DNA of 10,770 nt from Desulfovibrionaceae bacterium (GTDB taxonomy: Bacteria; Desulfobacterota; Desulfovibrionia; Desulfovibrionales; Desulfovibrionaceae). A model generated the notes under the pieces. It had not been told where the DNA came from and did no database searches. It saw only the letters and a program-made list of their open reading frames with translations. This document shows positions 5,880-10,770 of this stretch, piece after piece. How positions within the stretch are numbered: position 1 is the stretch's first letter; each line of letters opens with the position of its first letter. The stretch spans positions 1 through 10,770 of the forward strand of contig JAUNSE010000039.1 in NCBI GenBank assembly GCA_030539415.1. Reading direction: 5' to 3'. Made by a program: the position numbers and the translations under genes.

Positions 5880-6458
5880 ATGCCCATACCCATTCCGAAG
5901 AAACGAACACTGCTTGTGGGCAGCCTGATCGTGCTTGGCTGTGTCGGCGCGGTTGCGGCCGGCGTGCATGTCACGTCCGGCAACGGCTTCTGCCTCTCCT
6001 GCCATGAAATGCGCGTCTACCATGACGAACTGCAGGCCTCCTCGCACGCGAAGGACGCGGACGGGAAGGAGATCTCCTGCTCGCAGTGCCACATCCCCTC
6101 GGGCAACATTGTCCGCATGCTGACGGCCAAGGCCTGGATGGGCGCCATAGACATCTGGGTGCACACGGTGGATGGCGGAGAGGATCTGGACAGGGCGGCC
6201 ATGCAGAAGGTGGCCCGCCGCTTCACGGATGACGCCAACTGTCTGGCCTGCCACGAGGATCTCGGCCAGAACGCCAAAAAGAACGGCCCCGTCTCCGCGG
6301 AGGGCCGGCTGGCCCACGACAACTACCTGGGCAGAAACGGCCAGGCGCGCAGCGGCTGCGTCGGCTGTCATCAGAATCTCGCCCATCTGCCCGTATTCGA
6401 CGAGCGCATTCCGCGCAATCAGGAATTTGCCAGAAAACTCAAGGAGAGCCGGTCATGA
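5880..6458 (+). CDS. napC: NapC/NirT tetraheme quinol dehydrogenase
   Basis: NapC-type proteins oxidise menaquinol in the cytoplasmic membrane and pass electrons to periplasmic cytochromes. The 192-residue product has a short basic N-terminus (PKKR), one membrane anchor (about 10-30), and four CXXCH heme sites: CLSCH (38-42), CSQCH (67-71), CLACH (121-125) and CVGCH (160-164). CHEM right after the first site and a late LAH (168-170) are family features. Size and four-heme content match NapC/NrfH-type proteins. The ATG at 5880 was chosen over an upstream ATG at 5736 because it has GGAGG four bases before it and starts directly at the anchor. It is the first gene of the nap operon, and its stop overlaps the napM start by four bases. 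NrfH is the nearest alternative, but napA downstream and no nrfA argue for NapC. Confidence 0.92.
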   Translation: MPIPIPKKRTLLVGSLIVLGCVGAVAAGVHVTSGNGFCLSCHEMRVYHDELQASSHAKDADGKEISCSQCHIPSGNIVRMLTAKAWMGAIDIWVHTVDGGEDLDRAAMQKVARRFTDDANCLACHEDLGQNAKKNGPVSAEGRLAHDNYLGRNGQARSGCVGCHQNLAHLPVFDERIPRNQEFARKLKESRS

Positions 6459-6907
6459 CAAGATCCTGCAAAATACTCCTCGGCTGCTGTCTTGGCGCGG
6501 CCGTGCTGGCGGGAGCCTACTTTGCCTACATGGCCTGGGCCTTTCCCGAAGTACGCTGCGAGGCGGCCAGGCACTTGAGCTCCCCCGAGATGGAGGGCGA
6601 CTGCTACACCTGCCACATGAAGGCCACGCCGCGTGACGCCCAGGAGTGGTACGAGAGCAAGCACGGCGTGACTCTGGTCCGCTGCCAGACCTGCCACGGC
6701 ATGCCCGACGGCAACGGCGCCCGCCCCTTCTCGCGCAGTCCGGGCATCGATGTCTGCGCCAGCTGCCATTCGCTGGCCATCCAGAACATGGAGGCCAGAT
6801 TCGGCAAGGTCACCGAGTGCAACAGCTGCCATCCGCACCATCAGAGCCCGATGCACGGCGGCGCCTACCAGTACCGCCAGCCGACCACCCAGACGGACCT
6901 GCAGTAG
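6455..6907 (+). CDS. napM: NapM, tetraheme cytochrome c
   Basis: NapM is a small tetraheme cytochrome found in nap operons that lack napB; it is thought to relay electrons from NapC to NapA in the periplasm. The 150-residue product has an N-terminal hydrophobic segment (about 6-28) serving as signal peptide or membrane anchor, then four CXXCH motifs: CYTCH (50-54), CQTCH (77-81), CASCH (101-105) and CNSCH (122-126), with further histidines (H70, H128, H129, H134) as possible distal ligands. AWA at 27-29 could be a cleavage site. The start overlaps the napC stop (ATGA), with AAGGAG eight bases upstream. Position between napC and napA, and heme count, give the name; general resemblance to other small tetraheme cytochromes means sequence alone is less specific. 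Confidence 0.85.
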   Translation: MTRSCKILLGCCLGAAVLAGAYFAYMAWAFPEVRCEAARHLSSPEMEGDCYTCHMKATPRDAQEWYESKHGVTLVRCQTCHGMPDGNGARPFSRSPGIDVCASCHSLAIQNMEARFGKVTECNSCHPHHQSPMHGGAYQYRQPTTQTDLQ

Positions 6908-6962
6908 CGCGGGTTGCGGGCACGGTCTCCCACGACAAAGCTGCAACAAAGAGGATGTACAT

Positions 6963-9233
6963 ATGAATGCTTCCCGTCGCGAATTTCTCCGCTGCTTCGC
7001 CATGGCGACGGCCATGGCGGCAGCAGCCGGCCCGGGACTTGCGTCGCGCGCCGAAGCCGCGGACAGCAGGGCCCCGGACAAATGGGTCAAGGGCGTCTGC
7101 CGCTACTGCGGCACCGGCTGCGGTGTCATGATCGGCGTGAAGGACGGCAAGGCCGTGGCCATCAAGGGTGATCCCAACAACCACAATGCCGGCCTGCTCT
7201 GCCTCAAGGGCGCCATGCTGATTCCGGTGCTCAACTGCAGGCAGCGCGTCACCCAGCCCATGGTCCGCCGCACAAAGGGCGGCCCCCTCGAGCCCATCGG
7301 CTGGGACGAGGCCCTGGACCTCATGGCCTCGAAGTTCCGCACGAGCATCGACACCTACGGCCCCAATTCCGTGGCCTGGTACGGCTCCGGCCAGTGCCTG
7401 ACCGAGGAAACCTATGTGGCCAACAAGATCTTCAAGGGCGGCATAGGCACCAACAACGTGGACGGCAATCCGCGCCTGTGCATGGCCTCGGCCGTGGGCG
7501 GCCATCTGACCACCTACGGCAAGGACGAGCCTCCGGGAACCTACGCCGACATCGATCAGGCCACCTGCTTCTTCATCATCGGCTCCAACACCTCGGAAGC
7601 CCATCCCGTGCTCTTCCGCCGCATCGCGCGGCGCAAGCAGATGGAGCCCGGCGTCAAGATCATCGTGGCCGACCCGCGCCGCACCAACACCTCGCGCATC
7701 GCGGACCTGCACATCGCCTTCCGGCCCGGCACGGACCTTGCGCTCATGCACGCCATGGCCTGGGTCATCATTCACGACGAGCTGGACAATCCGCGCTTCT
7801 GGGGCCGCTACGTGACCTTCATGGGGCCTGACGGCAAGCCTTCGGACTTCGAGGGCTACAAGGCCTTCCTCGAGCAGTACCGGCCCGAAATCGCCGCCGA
7901 AATCTGCAGAATCCCCGTGGAGCAGATCTATCAGGCCGCGCGCATGTTCGCCGAATCCTCGGCCTCCATGAGCCTGTGGTGCATGGGCATCAACCAGCGC
8001 GTCCAGGGCGTCTTCGCCAACAACCTGATCCACAACCTGCACCTTCTGACCGGCCAGATCTGCCGTCCCGGCGCGACGCCCTTCTCGCTCACCGGCCAGC
8101 CCAACGCCTGCGGCGGCGTCCGCGACGGCGGCGGCCTCTCGCACCTCCTGCCCGCCGGCCGCCAGATCGTCAATCCCAAGCACCGCGCCGAGATGGAGAA
8201 GCTCTGGGGCCTGCCCGAGGGACGCATCCAGCCCAAGCCGGGCTACCACACCGTGGCCCTCTTCGAGGCCGTGGGGCGCGGCGACGTGAAATGCCTCATC
8301 ATCTGCGAGACCAATCCGGCCCACACCCTGCCCAACCTGAACAAGGTCAACAAGGCCCTGTCCAATCCGGATTCCTTCATCGTCTGCATCGAGGCCTTCC
8401 CCGACGCGGTGACCCTGCAGTTCGCCGACCTCATCCTTGCGCCCGCCTTCTGGTGCGAGCGCGACGGCGTCTACGGCTGCGGCGAGCGCCGCTACTCCCT
8501 GACCGAAAAGGCCGTGGAGCCGCCGGCCGGATGCCGTCCCACCATCAACACGCTCATCGAGTTCGGGCTTCGCCTCGGCATCGATCCGAAGCTTCTGAAC
8601 TTCAAAAACGCCGAGGACGTGTGGAACGAGTGGCGCATGGTCGCCAAAGGCACGACCTACGACTTCTACGGCATGACCCGCGACAGGCTGCGCAGGGAAT
8701 CCGGCATCATCTGGCCCTGCCCCACCGAGGATCATCCGGGCACACGCCTGCGCTACGTGCGCGGCGTCGACCCGATGGTGCCGGCGGACCATCCGCACCG
8801 CATCTTCTTCTACGGCAAGCCGGACGGCCGGGCCTGCATCTGGATGCGGCCCTACAAGGGCGCGGCCGAGGAGCCGGATGCGGAATACCCGCTGTACCTC
8901 ACCTCCATGCGCGTCATCGACCACTGGCACACGGCCACCATGACCGGCAAGGTGCCCGAACTGCTCAAGGCCAATCCCGCAGCCTTCGTGGAAATCAATC
9001 CCGAGGACGCGGCCAGGGCCGGCATCAGGCAGGACGACATGGTCGTGGTGGAAACCAGGCGCGATGCCATGGAGCTGCCGGCCCGCGTCAACGACACCTG
9101 CCGGCCGGGCCTCATAGCGGTGCCCTTCTTCGATCCCAAGAAGCTGGTCAACAAGCTCTTCCTGGACGCCTTTGATCCGGCCTCGCAGGAGCCCGAGTAC
9201 AAGATCTGCGCGGCGAGAATACGCAAGGCCTAG
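6963..9233 (+). CDS. napA: NapA, periplasmic nitrate reductase
   Basis: The catalytic subunit reduces nitrate to nitrite in the periplasm using Mo-bis-MGD and one 4Fe-4S cluster. The 756-residue precursor starts with a Tat signal (SRREFLR, 4-10, hydrophobic stretch, likely cleavage after AEA near 32-33). The cluster ligands are C46, C49, C53 and C80 (CRYCGTGC then LLCLKG). The Mo ligand is C173 in NPRLCMAS, about position 140 of the mature protein, as in the Desulfovibrio desulfuricans enzyme; the mature length of about 723 also agrees. Cysteine rather than serine or selenocysteine at this position, together with NapD next door, supports nitrate reductase over formate dehydrogenase. The ATG at 6963 has GAGGA seven bases upstream and begins the Tat signal; the open frame upstream overlaps napM and is not used. 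It lies 55 bases after napM and 96 bases before napD. Confidence 0.97.
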   Translation: MNASRREFLRCFAMATAMAAAAGPGLASRAEAADSRAPDKWVKGVCRYCGTGCGVMIGVKDGKAVAIKGDPNNHNAGLLCLKGAMLIPVLNCRQRVTQPMVRRTKGGPLEPIGWDEALDLMASKFRTSIDTYGPNSVAWYGSGQCLTEETYVANKIFKGGIGTNNVDGNPRLCMASAVGGHLTTYGKDEPPGTYADIDQATCFFIIGSNTSEAHPVLFRRIARRKQMEPGVKIIVADPRRTNTSRIADLHIAFRPGTDLALMHAMAWVIIHDELDNPRFWGRYVTFMGPDGKPSDFEGYKAFLEQYRPEIAAEICRIPVEQIYQAARMFAESSASMSLWCMGINQRVQGVFANNLIHNLHLLTGQICRPGATPFSLTGQPNACGGVRDGGGLSHLLPAGRQIVNPKHRAEMEKLWGLPEGRIQPKPGYHTVALFEAVGRGDVKCLIICETNPAHTLPNLNKVNKALSNPDSFIVCIEAFPDAVTLQFADLILAPAFWCERDGVYGCGERRYSLTEKAVEPPAGCRPTINTLIEFGLRLGIDPKLLNFKNAEDVWNEWRMVAKGTTYDFYGMTRDRLRRESGIIWPCPTEDHPGTRLRYVRGVDPMVPADHPHRIFFYGKPDGRACIWMRPYKGAAEEPDAEYPLYLTSMRVIDHWHTATMTGKVPELLKANPAAFVEINPEDAARAGIRQDDMVVVETRRDAMELPARVNDTCRPGLIAVPFFDPKKLVNKLFLDAFDPASQEPEYKICAARIRKA

Positions 9234-9267
9234 TCACAGACTGGCCATTTGCACTTTCACATGTTAC

Positions 9268-9298
9268 GGATGCCGCAGACGCCCCGTCTGCGGCATCC
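9268..9298 (+). other. Perfect 13-bp hairpin between napA and napD
   Basis: GGATGCCGCAGAC (9268-9280) pairs without mismatch to GTCTGCGGCATCC (9286-9298), loop GCCCC. Only TT follows before TGCG, so it is a poor terminator. Placed 34 bases after the napA stop codon and about 20 bases before the napD ribosome site, it probably stabilises the upstream mRNA or lowers expression of napD-G-H relative to napA; the role is inference. Confidence 0.7.
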
Positions 9299-9329
9299 TT
9301 GCGCATCGCACAGGGGATGGAGGAGCAGC

Positions 9330-9635
9330 ATGGCCATAGCCGCCCTACTACTCATGATTCAGCCGGAGCGGCGCGAACGGACGCTGGCCTGCGTGTCGGC
9401 CTTTCCCGGCGTCGTGGAGACGAAGACCGCCGCCGACGGCAGGCTTGCCTGCGTCTTCGAGCGCGGCTCCCTCGAGCTGCAGAAGGGACTCGAGGATCTG
9501 AACGGCCTTGAAGGCGTCATCCAGATGGATGTGGTCTACATCAACTACGAGGACGACCTGGACGAGACCGGCCACATGGCCTGCCCGCCCGACGGCGGCC
9601 GCGGGCGGCACGGCCGGCGCGGGGACGCGGAATGA
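9330..9635 (+). CDS. napD: NapD, chaperone for the NapA Tat signal
   Basis: NapD binds the twin-arginine signal peptide of NapA in the cytoplasm and delays export until cofactors are in place. The 101-residue product has the expected ferredoxin-like beta-alpha-beta pattern: strand MAIAALLLMI (1-10), helix ERRERTLACVSAFPGV (13-28), strand with T33-K34-T35, ACVFE (41-45), helix ELQKGLEDLNGLEGV (49-63), strand MDVVYINYEDD (66-76). The FPGV and the VVYINYED end are typical. The Gly/Arg-rich tail after about residue 82 is longer than in many relatives. The ATG at 9330 has GGAGGAG six bases upstream; the open frame upstream crosses the napA-napD hairpin and is not coding. Its stop codon overlaps the napG start (ATGA). 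Confidence 0.9.
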   Translation: MAIAALLLMIQPERRERTLACVSAFPGVVETKTAADGRLACVFERGSLELQKGLEDLNGLEGVIQMDVVYINYEDDLDETGHMACPPDGGRGRHGRRGDAE

Positions 9636-10159
9636 TGTCCGCCTTCGACCCGCCGCTGAGACCGCCGGGCGCCCTGCCCGAAAAGGATTTTCTGCGCCTG
9701 TGCGTGCGCTGCGGCCAGTGCATCGAGGCCTGCCCGCATCGGACGCTTGTTCCGGCGCCGGGCTTCGGGCGCGGACGCAGGGCGCCGGTTATCGAGCCCA
9801 AGGAAAGGCCCTGCCAGCTGTGCCTGAGATGCGTGCCCTCCTGCCCGGCCGGCGCGCTGGACCAGTCCGTGCGCGACATGAAGGACGTGCGCATGGGGCA
9901 GGCCTACATTCTCGAGAGCGCCTGCCACAACTACACCACGGGCATCATGTGCATGACCTGCTATGACCGCTGCCCGCTGCGCGGCAGGGCCGTCATTCTC
10001 AATTTCGGCTACCTGCCGGCCATGACCGACGCCTGCGCGGGCTGCGGCGTGTGCGAGCATGTCTGTCCCGTGAACGCGGTCAGGGTCATGCCGGTCTCGA
10101 ACAATGTGCCGCCGCCTTCGGCCGTGCCCACGCTCAAGGCTCCGGAGGAAGGCCGATGA
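9632..10159 (+). CDS. napG: NapG-like four-cluster ferredoxin, no Tat signal
   Basis: NapG is a polyferredoxin that works with the membrane protein NapH in a quinol-oxidising branch feeding the nitrate reductase. The 175-residue product carries ligands for four 4Fe-4S clusters: C24-C27-C30-C34, C61-C64-C67-C71, C107-C110-C114 with probably C98, and C135-C138-C141-C145. LRPPGA (9-14), CVRCGQCIEACP and the C98...CMTCYDRCP stretch match NapG/MauM rather than NapF. Family members such as E. coli NapG begin with a twin-arginine signal just before the RPPGA stretch. Here that signal is missing and no usable upstream start supplies one. The protein may stay in the cytoplasm or be exported by a partner. 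ATG at 9632 overlaps the napD stop; the ATG at 9635 is an alternative start. The stop overlaps the napH start. Confidence 0.88.
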   Translation: MMSAFDPPLRPPGALPEKDFLRLCVRCGQCIEACPHRTLVPAPGFGRGRRAPVIEPKERPCQLCLRCVPSCPAGALDQSVRDMKDVRMGQAYILESACHNYTTGIMCMTCYDRCPLRGRAVILNFGYLPAMTDACAGCGVCEHVCPVNAVRVMPVSNNVPPPSAVPTLKAPEEGR

Positions 10160-10770
10160 AGATGCCCGACAGGTACACTGCCGCCCGCAGGCTCGTGCAG
10201 ATTTCCGTCATCTGCGCCTTCTGCGCCCTGCCCTGGCTGAACGCCGGCGGCGAGGGGCGCTTCCCCGTGCGCGGCTCCCTTTTCGCCCTGGATCTGGCCG
10301 GCCTTCCCTTTGCCGATCCCGTCGCCGCCCTGCAGGCCCTGGCCCAGACGGCCGCGGGCTGCCTGCCCGGAGCGCGCCTTCTCCTCGGCGCCTGCTGCTC
10401 GCTTGCGCTGGCCTTTTTCATGGGCCGGGTCTTCTGCAGCTGGATCTGCCCCTACGGCTTCCTGTCGGAGATGGTCCGCAGGCTGCGCCCCGCGAAGGGG
10501 CCGGCCAAAGCCGCGAACAAGGACCATGCCCGCGCCTTCGCCGTCAGATCCGGCCTGCTCGCGGCCGGCGTCATCGCGGCGGCGGCCTTCGGCTTCCCGG
10601 CACTGGAGCTTCTCTCCATGCCCGGCGAGCTTTCCCTGACGCCGCTTGCCATATGGGGCGAAGGGACCGGCCTCACGGCGCTCTTCGTGCTGCTCTGCCT
10701 GGCCCTGCCGCTGGCGGCGCTCGCGGCCGAGGCTCTCGCCGGACGGCGCCTCTGGTGCCGCTTTGTCTGC
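10156..10770 (+). CDS. napH: NapH, membrane iron-sulfur protein (partial)
   Basis: NapH is a polytopic membrane protein with cytoplasmic 4Fe-4S clusters that pairs with NapG in quinol oxidation. The window shows 205 residues from the ATG at 10156, which overlaps the napG stop (ATGA) and has GGAGGAA seven bases upstream; the frame is open to the right edge. Hydrophobic segments are visible at about 12-28, 73-92, 128-150 and 173-193. The diagnostic GRVFCSWICPYG lies at 90-101 (C94, C98), and a second LWCRFVC at 199-205 is the start of the matching motif in the family. The C-terminal ferredoxin part expected for NapH would lie outside the window. Since no stop codon is visible, the gene is cut by the edge rather than truncated. 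Confidence 0.9.
   Translation, partial: MKMPDRYTAARRLVQISVICAFCALPWLNAGGEGRFPVRGSLFALDLAGLPFADPVAALQALAQTAAGCLPGARLLLGACCSLALAFFMGRVFCSWICPYGFLSEMVRRLRPAKGPAKAANKDHARAFAVRSGLLAAGVIAAAAFGFPALELLSMPGELSLTPLAIWGEGTGLTALFVLLCLALPLAALAAEALAGRRLWCRFVC

Noticed and set aside
6810..8930. 706-codon open frame antisense to napA
   Set aside because: Same reason: it mirrors a complete napA, has biased composition and no ribosome site or family match.

Overview
The window looks like chromosome from a GC-rich, nitrate-reducing member of the Desulfovibrionaceae (Desulfovibrio or a close relative). The main clue is a periplasmic nitrate reductase operon in the order napC-napM-napA-napD-napG-napH. It carries the tetraheme cytochrome NapM and has no napB, the arrangement known from Desulfovibrio desulfuricans. 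The NapA precursor (756 aa) would give a mature protein of about 723 residues with its Mo-ligand cysteine near mature position 140, which fits the D. desulfuricans enzyme. The assignment rests on protein motifs and gene order recognised by eye; no database search was run.

Left part (1-5152) is a leftward proteostasis cluster. In transcription order it holds cbpA (J-domain co-chaperone), cbpM (its modulator, translationally coupled), a small membrane protein of the DUF1294 family, and clpB (protein disaggregase). The cluster is not one operon. A strong hairpin follows cbpM, the DUF1294 gene has its own sigma70-like promoter, and clpB has a candidate promoter just past the DUF1294 stop codon. 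The candidate cbpA and clpB promoters share a -35-like element, a 16-base spacer and the string TGCTTATCT at identical spacing, suggesting a common promoter type. clpB ends in an intrinsic terminator, and a partial rightward terminator for an unseen gene lies at the left edge.

Middle part (5153-5879) is a 727-base divergent intergenic region between cbpA and napC, much more AT-rich on its right side. It holds the cbpA promoter and a terminator-like hairpin in the cbpA leader. On the nap side are two CRP/FNR-type palindromes (5444-5459 and 5763-5778), an A/T-rich palindrome over a candidate rightward promoter, a stretch with mutually exclusive hairpins that looks like an attenuator or small structured RNA, and a second operator-like set of repeats abutting the napC-proximal box.

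Right part (5880-10770) is the rightward nap operon. NapC (membrane tetraheme quinol dehydrogenase) and NapM (tetraheme cytochrome) would pass electrons to NapA (Mo-bisMGD, 4Fe-4S nitrate reductase, Tat-exported). NapD is the NapA signal-peptide chaperone. NapG and NapH form a polyferredoxin/membrane iron-sulfur branch. napC/M, napD/G and napG/H overlap by four bases (ATGA). napA and napD are separated by 96 bases with a perfect 13-bp hairpin. NapG lacks the twin-arginine signal usual in this family. napH runs off the right edge.

No insertion sequence, CRISPR array, tRNA or rRNA is visible. I did not find an obviously new enzymatic system; the less ordinary material is in the regulatory DNA between cbpA and napC.
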